From Acuticoccus sp965213555 (lineage in GTDB: Bacteria > Pseudomonadota > Alphaproteobacteria > Rhizobiales > Amorphaceae): a stretch of DNA of 64,000 nt. Below are positions 19,336 through 27,705 of this stretch, in pieces (the stretch's first letter is position 1; each line of letters starts with the position of its first letter). The notes beneath the pieces are model-generated. The model saw only the letters and a program-made list of their open reading frames with translations, was not told the origin of the DNA and did not search any database. The DNA lies in NCBI RefSeq assembly GCF_965213555.1, contig NZ_OZ243890.1:1674001-1738000 (forward strand). The letters are read 5' to 3'. The translations under genes were made by a program, and so were the position numbers.

Positions 19336-20709
19336 TCATGCGATCGCCATGCGCGACTGGGGCCGCGGGGCGTCCGCCATGAGCTGGAGCAGGCCCCCCG
19401 CGTCCGCGGCCTCGGTGAGCGCGAGCGTCGCGTTCCACACCGCAATGGCGGCCCGCTCGGGCCACAGGCGCGTCGCGAGCGAGACGAACTTGTCGCGGAT
19501 CTCGGCCGGCGCGTAGGGGTCGGTCCAGTCCCCGCGGTTCGTCTCCGTGAAGGCGGACAGGGTACGGCCGTCCGACAGGCTCACGGCGACCAACGCCGGT
19601 CGCCGATCCGGCAGGCGCGCGGTCATCTGCGGATCCTCGACCAGCGCGACGCGGGCGGCGAGCGCACGGATCGCCGGGTCCCCAACGTTCGCGAGGGTAA
19701 AGCTCTCCACCCCGCTCGAGCCGTTGACCAGCGTCGTCGCCAGCGCGAACGGCAACGAGAACTTGGCGGCGAGGACGTTGGCCGGCGCGGGCTCGTCGAG
19801 CTCGACGCCGAGGGCGTAGGTGGCGACGTCGATCCGCCGAATGCTCTTCACGTCGAGCTCAGGCGTCCGGGCACGGATGTCGGCGAGCGCGTCGAGGGCT
19901 GCGTGATTGTAGCGGCAGCAGGAGTGCATCTTGAAGTAGTTGCGGGTGACCTCCCAGCGCGTGCTGAGTTCCTCGACCATCGCCGCTGGATCGAACCGGT
20001 CGGACGCGACGCGGCCGAACACCTGTCCGACGCCGTCACGGTCGCCGGTGAACCCGGCGGCGAGGAGGTCGGCGACGAGGATGCCCATCTGCCCGCTGAC
20101 GCCGGCGAAGGCGTTGCGCACGGTGCCGCCCTCCAGCATCGTGCGCCGCGAGGTGGTGAGGCCGAGGCTTGCCGCCATGTTCATCGCCTCGCGCATGGCA
20201 GCGGCGTCCGCGCCGAGGATGCGCTGGACGGCGACGGCGGCACCGATGGCCCCCCACGTGCCGTGCGGGTGCATCGCGGGTCGCAGCGCGCTCGCGAGGC
20301 CGACGCGCGCCGCGACGTCGTAGCCGATGGCGATGGCGGCGAGGAAGTCGCGTCCCGAGACCTCGCGGGTGGAGGCGGTGGCAAGGGCCGCCGGCACGAC
20401 GTGGATGCCTGGATGCCCCTTGGCGAACTGGTGGCCCTCGTCCATCTCGAGCGTCGTGCCAGCGGTCCCGTTGAGCAGCGCGGCGTGGCCAGGGCTCGCC
20501 GTTCGGGTCGTCCCGATCACCAGCGCAGTGCCGCCATCGGCGACGCCCGGCCGCGCCGTCAGCGCCGCGACGTCGGGCTCGGCGGCACCGCCGACGATGG
20601 CGCCGATGCAGTCCGCCAGGATGAGGGCGGTGCGCTCCAGCACCTCGTCCGGCAGCGCGGCGGAGGGAGTGTCGGCCGCGAAGGCGGCGACCGTCGAGAG
20701 GGGATCCAT
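19336..20709 (-). CDS. MmgE/PrpD-family protein
   Basis: 457 residues matching the MmgE/PrpD fold along the full length (LADCIGAIVGGAAEPD, NGTAGTTLEMDEGHQFAKGHPGIHVVPAALA, AIGYDVAARVG, HPHGTWGAIGAAVAVQRILG, KMHSCCRYNHAALDAL). Known members dehydrate 2-methylcitrate or cis-decarboxylate aconitate; many members near hydantoinase genes have unknown substrates. ATG start at 20707-20709. First gene of a leftward pair with the amidohydrolase, divergent from the racemase gene over 82 bp. Confidence 0.85.
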   Translation of the reverse strand: MDPLSTVAAFAADTPSAALPDEVLERTALILADCIGAIVGGAAEPDVAALTARPGVADGGTALVIGTTRTASPGHAALLNGTAGTTLEMDEGHQFAKGHPGIHVVPAALATASTREVSGRDFLAAIAIGYDVAARVGLASALRPAMHPHGTWGAIGAAVAVQRILGADAAAMREAMNMAASLGLTTSRRTMLEGGTVRNAFAGVSGQMGILVADLLAAGFTGDRDGVGQVFGRVASDRFDPAAMVEELSTRWEVTRNYFKMHSCCRYNHAALDALADIRARTPELDVKSIRRIDVATYALGVELDEPAPANVLAAKFSLPFALATTLVNGSSGVESFTLANVGDPAIRALAARVALVEDPQMTARLPDRRPALVAVSLSDGRTLSAFTETNRGDWTDPYAPAEIRDKFVSLATRLWPERAAIAVWNATLALTEAADAGGLLQLMADAPRPQSRMAIA

Positions 20710-20791
20710 CCTCGCCTCACTTGTCCGAACGGGGCTGGGCTGCGAACGTGTCCCCTGCGGCGCGCCCGCGCAAGCCGTGCAGGAGTGAGCG

Positions 20792-21577
20792 ATGAAGCGG
20801 GTCCTCGTGATCGTGCCCTTCCCGATGAGCGAGGAGAACCGCGGTCACCGGCGCGCCCAGCTCGATGCCGTGGAGCTCGGTCCGGACATCGCGTTCGACT
20901 TCGAGTCGGTGCGCGTCGCCCCCAAGAACTACGTCAGCGCCGCGGACATGACGCTCGCCGAGTTCGGCGCGCTGGAGGCGGGACTGTCGGCGCAGGAGCG
21001 CGGCTACGACGCGGTGTGCATCGACACGATGAGCGATTCGGGGCTGGCGGCCCTGCGCTCGGAGCTCGCGATCCCGGTGATCGGGCCCGGCCGCGCCTCC
21101 GTGCTCATGGCGCTCCTCCTCGGCCACCGCTTCTCGATCCTCGCCATGTGGCCGCACTGGCGTCACCTCTACACGAAGACGCTGACCGAGCTCGGTGTCG
21201 CCCACGCATGCGCCTCGATCCGCTGGATCGACGCTGCGCCCGACAACCAGGCGCTCCTCGTCGGCAAGGAGGCCGAGGTGCTGCCGGCGCTCGAGGCGGT
21301 CGCCCGCCGCTGCGTGGAGGAGGACGGCGCGGACGTCATCCTGCTGGGCTCCACCACGATGCACCAGGCGCACGCGCACCTGGCCGCGGCGCTCCCCGTG
21401 CCGGTGATCAATCCCGGCCCGCTCACCTACAAGCTCGCCGAGGCGGTGCTCGGCCTCGGCCTCACCCACAGTCGCGCCGCCCATCCCGCTTCCCCCGCGC
21501 CGAAGCCGGACGTCCTGCGCGCGATGGCGCTCGCGGGCGCACAGGTCGAGGCGGCGGCGTCCGCCGGCGCGCGGTGA
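20792..21577 (+). CDS. Asp/Glu/hydantoin racemase-family protein
   Basis: 261 residues of the aspartate/glutamate racemase fold, closest in appearance to hydantoin racemases and related Asp/Glu racemase-like proteins. A conserved cysteine is seen in YDAVCIDTMSDSG (near 76-88); the region where the second catalytic cysteine is expected reads VILLGSTTMHQ with no Cys, so classical two-base cysteine racemisation is doubtful. Excellent ribosome site AGGAG at 20780-20784. First gene of the rightward racemase-HyuB-HyuA-FAD operon. Confidence 0.78.
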   Translation: MKRVLVIVPFPMSEENRGHRRAQLDAVELGPDIAFDFESVRVAPKNYVSAADMTLAEFGALEAGLSAQERGYDAVCIDTMSDSGLAALRSELAIPVIGPGRASVLMALLLGHRFSILAMWPHWRHLYTKTLTELGVAHACASIRWIDAAPDNQALLVGKEAEVLPALEAVARRCVEEDGADVILLGSTTMHQAHAHLAAALPVPVINPGPLTYKLAEAVLGLGLTHSRAAHPASPAPKPDVLRAMALAGAQVEAAASAGAR

Positions 21578-21596
21578 AGGGTTGGCCGGGCGCCGC

Positions 21597-23333
21597 ATGA
21601 GCCTCGACCCCGTCACCCTCGCGGTCCTCAAGGGTCGCTTCGAGCAGATCGCGGACGAGATGGACGCGACGCTGTTCCGCTCGGCGTTCAATCCCATCAT
21701 CGCCGAGGCGCACGACGCGAGCCACGGGCTCTACGACGCCTCGACCGGCGAGACGCTGGTCCAGGGCAAATCCGGCCTGCCGATCTTCGTCGGCGTCATG
21801 GCGTTCGCGGTGAAGGCGGTGATCGAGAAGGCGGCCCGCCGCGGCGGCCTCCACGAGGGAGACGTGTGGATCTTCAACGACCCCTACGACGGCGGGACCC
21901 ACCTGTCGGACGTGCGCCTCGTCAAGCCGGTGTTCCACGAAGGCGCGCTGTTCTGCTTCCTCGCCTCGGTGGGGCACTGGCATGACGTGGGTGGCAACGT
22001 CCCCGGCAACTACAACCCCGCGGCCACCGAGTGCTTCCAGGAGGGCGTCCTCATCCCGCCGGTGAAGCTCTACGACCGGGGCGTGTTCTGTCAGGACATC
22101 GTCGACATCCTGTCGGCCAACTCGCGGCTCCCCGGCTCGCTCTACGGCGACCTCAACGGGCAGATCAACGCGCTGGAGCTCGGCGAGCGGCGGCTCGGCG
22201 CGCTGCTCGACGAGGTCGGCGCCGACACCGCGCGCGAGGCGCTCGCGGCGTTGAGGGCCCGCGCGGCGACCATGATGCGCGCGGCCATCGCCGCGCTGCC
22301 CGACGGGACGGTCTCGGCAGAGGACCACCTCGACAACGACGGGATCGTCGACGAGCCGCTCACCATCGCGCTCGACCTCACCATCGAGGGCGACCGGCTG
22401 GTGATGGACTTCACGCGCTCCTCGCCCGCGTGCGCGGGGCCGGTCAACATCTCGCGGGCGACCACGGTGGCGGCCACCTACGTTGCGCTGAAGCACATCT
22501 TCACCGACGTCCCCGCCAACGCGGGGGTGCTGGAGCCCGTCGAGTTCCGCATCGACCCCGGCTCGATCCTGTCGGTCGTCGCGCCGAAGCCGGTGGGCGG
22601 CTACACCGAAACCATCCTGCGCCTCATCGACGTGGTGTTCCAGGCGGTGGCTCAGCTCGCGCCAGGGCCTGCCATGGCCTGCGCCTATGGGACGATCAAC
22701 GCGCTCTCGCTGGCCGGCCATCGTGCGAACGGCGCGCGCTGGGTGATGTTCTCCTTCTTCGGCGGCGGCCACGGCGCGCACGGCGGTGGCGACGGTCTGA
22801 GCCACGGCAACGCGCCGATCTCCACCGCGACCATCCCACCGCTGGAGATCCTGGAGGCCGCCTACCCGGTGCGCTTCACGAAGTGGGCGCTGCGCGACGG
22901 CTCGGGCGGGCCGGGTCGCCACCGCGGTGGGCTCGGCGCGGTCTATGAGATCGAGCTCCTGGAGAGGCAGGCGAGCGCGTTCCTGTTCGGCGAGCGCGCA
23001 CGCTTCGCCCCGCGCGGCGTCGTCGGCGGCGGCGAGGGCGCCGCAAACCGCTTCCTCTACGAGGAGGACGGCGCAGAGCGCACGCCGCCCATGGCCTCCA
23101 AGCTCACCGGGCTGTCACTGGCGCGCGGCGGCAGCGTGCGGCTCGAGACGCCTGGGGGCGGCGGTTACGGCGATGCGCTCACGCGCGACCCGGCCGCCGT
23201 CGCAAGGGACGTGCGCCTCGGCTACGTCGGCCGCAAGGCGGCGCTCGCCGACTACGGCGTCGCCCTCACCGCGGACGGCGCGGTGGACGCCGCCGCGACC
23301 ACGGCCGCCCGGGCGGTGGCCCCGCGAGGGTGA
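21597..23333 (+). CDS. hyuB: Hydantoinase B / N-methylhydantoinase beta subunit
   Basis: 578 residues. The N-terminus LDPVTLAVLKGRFEQIADEMDATLFRSAFN and motifs DPYDGGTHLSDVRLVKPVF, VGHWHDVGGNVPG and TPGGGGYGD are typical of HyuB, the partner of HyuA in ATP-dependent hydantoinases, 5-oxoprolinases and the acetone carboxylase-related family. The ATG at 21597 is preferred over an upstream TTG at 21582, which has no usable spacing to a ribosome site. The stop overlaps the hyuA start as GTGA, consistent with a stoichiometric complex. Confidence 0.92.
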   Translation: MSLDPVTLAVLKGRFEQIADEMDATLFRSAFNPIIAEAHDASHGLYDASTGETLVQGKSGLPIFVGVMAFAVKAVIEKAARRGGLHEGDVWIFNDPYDGGTHLSDVRLVKPVFHEGALFCFLASVGHWHDVGGNVPGNYNPAATECFQEGVLIPPVKLYDRGVFCQDIVDILSANSRLPGSLYGDLNGQINALELGERRLGALLDEVGADTAREALAALRARAATMMRAAIAALPDGTVSAEDHLDNDGIVDEPLTIALDLTIEGDRLVMDFTRSSPACAGPVNISRATTVAATYVALKHIFTDVPANAGVLEPVEFRIDPGSILSVVAPKPVGGYTETILRLIDVVFQAVAQLAPGPAMACAYGTINALSLAGHRANGARWVMFSFFGGGHGAHGGGDGLSHGNAPISTATIPPLEILEAAYPVRFTKWALRDGSGGPGRHRGGLGAVYEIELLERQASAFLFGERARFAPRGVVGGGEGAANRFLYEEDGAERTPPMASKLTGLSLARGGSVRLETPGGGGYGDALTRDPAAVARDVRLGYVGRKAALADYGVALTADGAVDAAATTAARAVAPRG

Positions 23334-25390
23334 GCGACCCGCCGCTCGTCATCGGCGTCGACGTCGGGGGCACGTTCACCGACGTCTTCGTCTGGGATGC
23401 CGCGGCCGGGGTGCTGCGCATCGGCAAGGTGCCGTCGACGAAGGGCGACCAGTCGCGCGGCTTCATCGAGGGCATCGCGAGCCTCGTCGACGACCTCGCC
23501 GCCGCGGGGACGATCGTCCACGGCACGACCGTCGGCACCAACGCGCTGCTGGAGCGCAAGGGTGCGCGCACCGGGATCATCACCACCCAGGGCTTCCGCG
23601 ACGTCTTGGAGATGCGGCGGCGGGACAGGCCGACGACGTGGGGCCTGCGCGGTGCCTACGTGCCCGTGGTCGAGCGCACCGACCGGGTCGAGGTGGCCGA
23701 GCGGGTGCTCGCGGACGGCACCGTGCTCGTCGCCGTCGACCTTGCCGAGGTCGAGGCCCAAGCGCAAGAGCTCGTCGCAGCAGGCTGCGAGGCGGCCTGC
23801 GTCTTCTTCATCAACGGCTACGCCAACGACGCGAACGAGCGCGTCGCGGTGGAGGCGGTGCGACGCATCTGGCCGAACCCCTACGTGACGGCCGCGACGG
23901 AGATCCTGCCGGAGATCCGCGAGTTCGAGCGGCTGTCCACGGCGGTGCTCAACGCCACCCTGCAGCCGGTCGTCGCCGCCTACCTCGACCGGCTCGAGAC
24001 GGGGCTGGCGGACCGCGGTTTCTCCGGCGATGTCCTCATCGTGCAGTCCAACGGCGGCGTCATGTCCATCGGTGCGGCGAAGGCGACCCCGGTGCGCACG
24101 GCGCTGTCGGGCCCCGCAGCCGGCGTCATCGCCGCGCGGGCGATCGCGGCGGCGGCGGGCTACGAGAACGTCGTCACCTGCGACATGGGCGGCACCTCCT
24201 TCGACGTCTCGCTCGTGGCCGGCGGGGAGGCGGCGCTCGCGGCGCAGACCGCCATCGACTTCGGCATGGTCGTGCGCACGCCGATGATCGAGATCACCAC
24301 CATCGGCGCGGGTGGCGGCTCCATCGCCGCGGTGGACGCGAGCGGGCTCCTGGAGGTGGGGCCGCAGTCGGCGGGGGCCGATCCGGGTCCCGCCTGCTAC
24401 GGGCTCGGCAACACGCGGCCGACGGTCACCGACGCCAACCTGGTGCTCGGCCGGATCAACCCCGACCGACCCATCGGCGGCAAGCTCACCCGGCTCGACG
24501 CGAGCGCCGCGCGTGGCGCCATCGCGGCGCACGTGGCGGCTCCCCTCGGCCTCGGCGTGGAGGAGGCGGCCGAGGCGATCCTTACCGTCGCCAACGCGAA
24601 GATGGCCGGGGCGATCCGCCTCGTCTCGGTGGAGAGGGGGCACGACCCGGGCCGCTTCGTCGCGATGCCCTTCGGCGGTGGCGGCGCGCTGCACACCGGA
24701 GCGCTCATCCGCGACATCGGCCTGTCGAGCGCGCTGGTGCCGCGCTACCCGGGCGTCACGTCCGCGCTCGGCTGCGTCGTCGCCGACGTCCAGCACGACC
24801 GCGTGCAGACGGTGAACCTCCTGGTCGGCGAGCTCGACGCGGCGGCGCTCGGCAAGGAGATGGGGGCGGCGGCGGACGCCGTCGAGGCGGTCGTGCGCGA
24901 GGCCGGCGCAGGAGCCGCCGGGATGAGCCGCCTCACCGAGCTCGACATGCTCTACGTAGGACAGACCCACACGATCACCGCGCGCGTCGAAGTCCCTCGC
25001 GCCGGGCTGACGCGCGAGGCGATCGCGGCGGCGTTCGACGCCGCGTACCGCGCCGCCTACGGCCGGCTGCTCGACGGCATCCCCGTCCGCGTCATGAACT
25101 ATCGCGTCACCGTGATCGGCCATCGCCCGGCCTTCGACATGGGCCTGTTCGCGCCGCGGGAGGGTCGGCCGGCGGCGCGCTGCGTCCTCGGCCGGCGACC
25201 CGTGTTCGCGGGTGGCTGGCACGAGGCGACGGTCTACGACCGCCTCGCCCTCGCCGTCGGCGAGGTGGTGGAGGGCCCCGCGGTGCTCGAGCAGCCCGAC
25301 ACGACCGTGTTCGTCGATCCTGGGCTCACGGCGACGGTGGACGCGTTCGGCAACCTCGTCATGGCGCCCTCCCGGACGGATGCCGCTTGA
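23330..25390 (+). CDS. hyuA: Hydantoinase A / N-methylhydantoinase alpha subunit
   Basis: 686 residues with the ASKHA-type ATP-binding fold: GVDVGGTFTDVFVWD near residues 8-22, VHGTTVGTNALLERKGARTG, the second phosphate motif CDMGGTSFDVSLV and GAGGGSIAAVDASG. HyuA binds and uses ATP to open cyclic amides together with HyuB. GTG start at 23330 overlapping hyuB. No biotin, N-methylhydantoin-specific or 5-oxoproline-specific feature decides the substrate. Located between hyuB and an FAD oxidoreductase gene. Confidence 0.92.
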   Translation: MSDPPLVIGVDVGGTFTDVFVWDAAAGVLRIGKVPSTKGDQSRGFIEGIASLVDDLAAAGTIVHGTTVGTNALLERKGARTGIITTQGFRDVLEMRRRDRPTTWGLRGAYVPVVERTDRVEVAERVLADGTVLVAVDLAEVEAQAQELVAAGCEAACVFFINGYANDANERVAVEAVRRIWPNPYVTAATEILPEIREFERLSTAVLNATLQPVVAAYLDRLETGLADRGFSGDVLIVQSNGGVMSIGAAKATPVRTALSGPAAGVIAARAIAAAAGYENVVTCDMGGTSFDVSLVAGGEAALAAQTAIDFGMVVRTPMIEITTIGAGGGSIAAVDASGLLEVGPQSAGADPGPACYGLGNTRPTVTDANLVLGRINPDRPIGGKLTRLDASAARGAIAAHVAAPLGLGVEEAAEAILTVANAKMAGAIRLVSVERGHDPGRFVAMPFGGGGALHTGALIRDIGLSSALVPRYPGVTSALGCVVADVQHDRVQTVNLLVGELDAAALGKEMGAAADAVEAVVREAGAGAAGMSRLTELDMLYVGQTHTITARVEVPRAGLTREAIAAAFDAAYRAAYGRLLDGIPVRVMNYRVTVIGHRPAFDMGLFAPREGRPAARCVLGRRPVFAGGWHEATVYDRLALAVGEVVEGPAVLEQPDTTVFVDPGLTATVDAFGNLVMAPSRTDAA

Positions 25391-25392
25391 CG

Positions 25393-26799
25393 ATGCCGAC
25401 CGTCGCTCCGCCGCCCTCCACCCCGCCCGAAGTCGTCGCCGACGTCGTCGTGGTCGGCGCCGGCGCGTGCGGCCTTACCGCGGCGCTCGCCGCGGCGGAC
25501 CGCGGCGTCGAGGTCATCGTCTTGGAGCGGGACGCCTCACCGTCCGGCTCGACGGCGATGTCCTCCGGCTTCGTCCCCGCGCCGGCGACGCGCTTCCAAC
25601 GCGCCATCGGCGTCACCGACGACGGCCCCGAGCGGCTGACGGCCGACATCATCGCCAAGTCCCACGGCACGTCGGACGCGCGCCTCGCGCGCCTTGCCGC
25701 GAGCACCATCGGCGAGGCGGTGGAGTGGCTCGCGGACGCCGCCTCCTGCGACTGGCAGGTGCTCGACGGCTTCCTCTATCCGGGCCACTCGCGCCACCGT
25801 ATGCACGCGGTCGGCGAGAAAACCGGTGCGGCACTGATGACGCGCCTCCTCGCCGCGGCCGAGGCGGCGGACGCGACGCTCGTCACCGAGGCGACGGCGG
25901 AGACGCTGCACCGCGAGGATGACGGGCGCATCACCGCGGTGACGGTCACGCGGCCGGGCGGCGTGACCGAGACCATCGGCTGCCGCGCCCTCGTCCTTGC
26001 CTCGAGCGGCTACGGCGGCAATCGCGCGATGGTCGAGCGTCACATCCCCGAGATCGCCGCCGGTCCGTACTACGGCCACGCCGGCAACACGGGGCACGCG
26101 GTGAGCTGGGGCGAGGCGCTGGGCGCCGAGCTCGATCACCTGTCGGGCTACCAGGGCCACGGGTCGCTCGCCCACCCGCACGGCATCCTGATCTCCTGGG
26201 CGCTGGTGATGCGCGGCGGGGTCCAGCTCAACGCCGACGGCCTGCGCTTCTCCGATGAGAGCGCGGGCTACTCCGAGCAGGCGACGAAGGTGCTGGCGCA
26301 GCCCAGCGCCGTCGCGTGGACGGTGTTCGACGAGGAGCGCCACGCCTTCGCCATGGAAGGGTTCGCGGACTACCGCGAGGCGGTGGCGGCCGGCGCGGTG
26401 CGCCGCGGCGAGGACGTCGACGCGCTCGCTGCTGCGACGGGGCTCCCCATGGAGGCGCTCGCCGGCACGCTCGCCGAGGTCGAGCGCCTCGCCAGCCGCG
26501 GCGGGACCGACGAGTTCGGCCGCTCGTTCGCCGGGCTCGCCCCGCTCGCGCCGCCCTACCGCGCGGTGAAGGTGACCGGCGCGCTGTTCCACACCCAGGG
26601 CGGGCTCGTCATCGCCGACGAGGGCCGCGTGCGGCGTGCGAGCGGCGGATCGTTCCCCAACCTTTACGCCGGCGGCGGCGCGGCGTGCGGCGTGTCCGGC
26701 CCCTCGGTCGACGGCTACCTATCGGGCAACGGCCTCCTGACGGCCATCGCGTTCGGCTACTTGTCGGGCCGCAACGCCGCCGCGCTCGCGCGTCGCTGA
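25393..26799 (+). CDS. FAD-dependent oxidoreductase, fumarate reductase flavoprotein-like
   Basis: 468 residues. FAD-binding Rossmann motif VVVGAGACGLTAALAAADRG lies near residues 19-38, the substrate-domain segment SSGYGGNRAMVERH near 200-213, and the C-terminal GGGAACGVSGPSVDGYLSGNGLLTAIAFG. This is the FAD_binding_2 family (fumarate reductase, ketosteroid dehydrogenase, tricarballylate dehydrogenase relatives). It may reduce or dehydrogenate the compound handled by the linked hydantoinase; the substrate is unknown. ATG at 25393, just after the hyuA stop. Converges on the deacetylase gene (13 bp gap). Confidence 0.85.
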   Translation: MPTVAPPPSTPPEVVADVVVVGAGACGLTAALAAADRGVEVIVLERDASPSGSTAMSSGFVPAPATRFQRAIGVTDDGPERLTADIIAKSHGTSDARLARLAASTIGEAVEWLADAASCDWQVLDGFLYPGHSRHRMHAVGEKTGAALMTRLLAAAEAADATLVTEATAETLHREDDGRITAVTVTRPGGVTETIGCRALVLASSGYGGNRAMVERHIPEIAAGPYYGHAGNTGHAVSWGEALGAELDHLSGYQGHGSLAHPHGILISWALVMRGGVQLNADGLRFSDESAGYSEQATKVLAQPSAVAWTVFDEERHAFAMEGFADYREAVAAGAVRRGEDVDALAAATGLPMEALAGTLAEVERLASRGGTDEFGRSFAGLAPLAPPYRAVKVTGALFHTQGGLVIADEGRVRRASGGSFPNLYAGGGAACGVSGPSVDGYLSGNGLLTAIAFGYLSGRNAAALARR

Positions 26800-26812
26800 T
26801 GCGCCGGCGGCG

Positions 26813-27694
26813 TCACGGGATCGGCTGCTCCTTGGCGTGGTCGTAGATCTCCGCCGGGCGCGCCAGCCACACCTCGTCGCGGTGGTTCATGACGTGGGTC
26901 AACGCCCGCCGCAGCGCCCTCAGGCGGTACGGCTGGCCGACGATGAACGTGTGTAAGACGAGCGAGAACACGAGCGGCCGCGCCCGCGACTGGTGCAGCA
27001 TCTCGTCGAACTGGTCGACGATCATCGCCTCGAAGTCGCGCGCGCCCTCCTGACGCGAGACCAGCGCCGGCGAATCGTTCAGCTCCACCGAGTAGGGGAC
27101 CGACATCAGCGGGCCAGCCCGCGTCGACATCCAGAACGGCTGATCGTCGGCCGGCCAGTCGAGCACGAAGTCGTAGCCCGCCTCCTTCAGGAGGTCGGGC
27201 GTCCGCTCGCTCTCGGCGATCCAGGGTCCCAGCCAGCCCCTCGGATGTTGGCCGCTGAAGCGGACGACCGCCTCGGTTGCCTCGCCGATGAGCGCGCGCT
27301 CCTCGTCCTCGCCCATGCCGTCCTGGCGCTCGGAGTTGGTCCGCCCGTGGCCGAGGAAGTGGTCGCCGCGCTCCAGGATCCGCTCCCCGATCCGGGCGTG
27401 CTCCTCGAACATCAGCGAGTTGACGTTGTGCGCGGCGGGGACCTCGAGCTCATCGAGGAGGTCGAACAGGTACCAAACGCCGACGCGGTTGCCATAGTCG
27501 CGCCAGGCGTAGTTGCGCTGGCTCTGCGGCGCGCCGAGGACGGCGCTGTCGGAGCCGAGCCCCTCCAGGAAGGCGAACACCTCGACGTTGTTGACGACCG
27601 AGACCGCGAGGCGCTTGCCGCCCGGCCAGTCGTAGACCGGCCGATCCACCAGCGGGGAGTAGGGGTAGCGGCCGTGCGATCTCAGCGTGCCCAT
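26813..27694 (-). CDS. Polysaccharide deacetylase-fold protein, PuuE-like
   Basis: 293 residues of the NodB/CE4 fold in the form seen in PuuE (metal-independent allantoinase) and relatives: YSPLVDRPVYDWPGGKRLAVSVVNNVEVF at the start, YGNRVGVWYLFDLLDELEVP, and RGWLGPWIAESERTPDLLKEAGY. The metal motif of sugar deacetylases is not kept (NNVEVF instead of TFDDG; GHGRTNS instead of HSxxH), so C-N hydrolysis of a ureide or amide is more likely than deacetylation. ATG at 27692-27694, 11 bases after the M20 gene. Last gene of the leftward guanidino/amide row. Confidence 0.8.
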   Translation of the reverse strand: MGTLRSHGRYPYSPLVDRPVYDWPGGKRLAVSVVNNVEVFAFLEGLGSDSAVLGAPQSQRNYAWRDYGNRVGVWYLFDLLDELEVPAAHNVNSLMFEEHARIGERILERGDHFLGHGRTNSERQDGMGEDEERALIGEATEAVVRFSGQHPRGWLGPWIAESERTPDLLKEAGYDFVLDWPADDQPFWMSTRAGPLMSVPYSVELNDSPALVSRQEGARDFEAMIVDQFDEMLHQSRARPLVFSLVLHTFIVGQPYRLRALRRALTHVMNHRDEVWLARPAEIYDHAKEQPIP

Positions 27695-27705
27695 GGCGCC
27701 GTCCG

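Noticed and set aside
17616..19382. 588-residue plus-strand frame in the ArsR-amidohydrolase interval
   Set aside because: Shadow of the amidohydrolase; the intergenic part has no start signal or recognisable domain.
22927..26799. Apparent 1290-residue fusion ending in the FAD oxidoreductase
   Set aside because: The first 820 residues are the wrong frame of hyuB and hyuA; the real gene starts at 25393.
26813..27694. Sugar or peptidoglycan deacetylase
   Set aside because: The CE4 metal motifs TFDDG and HSxxH are not conserved; the sequence follows PuuE-like proteins.
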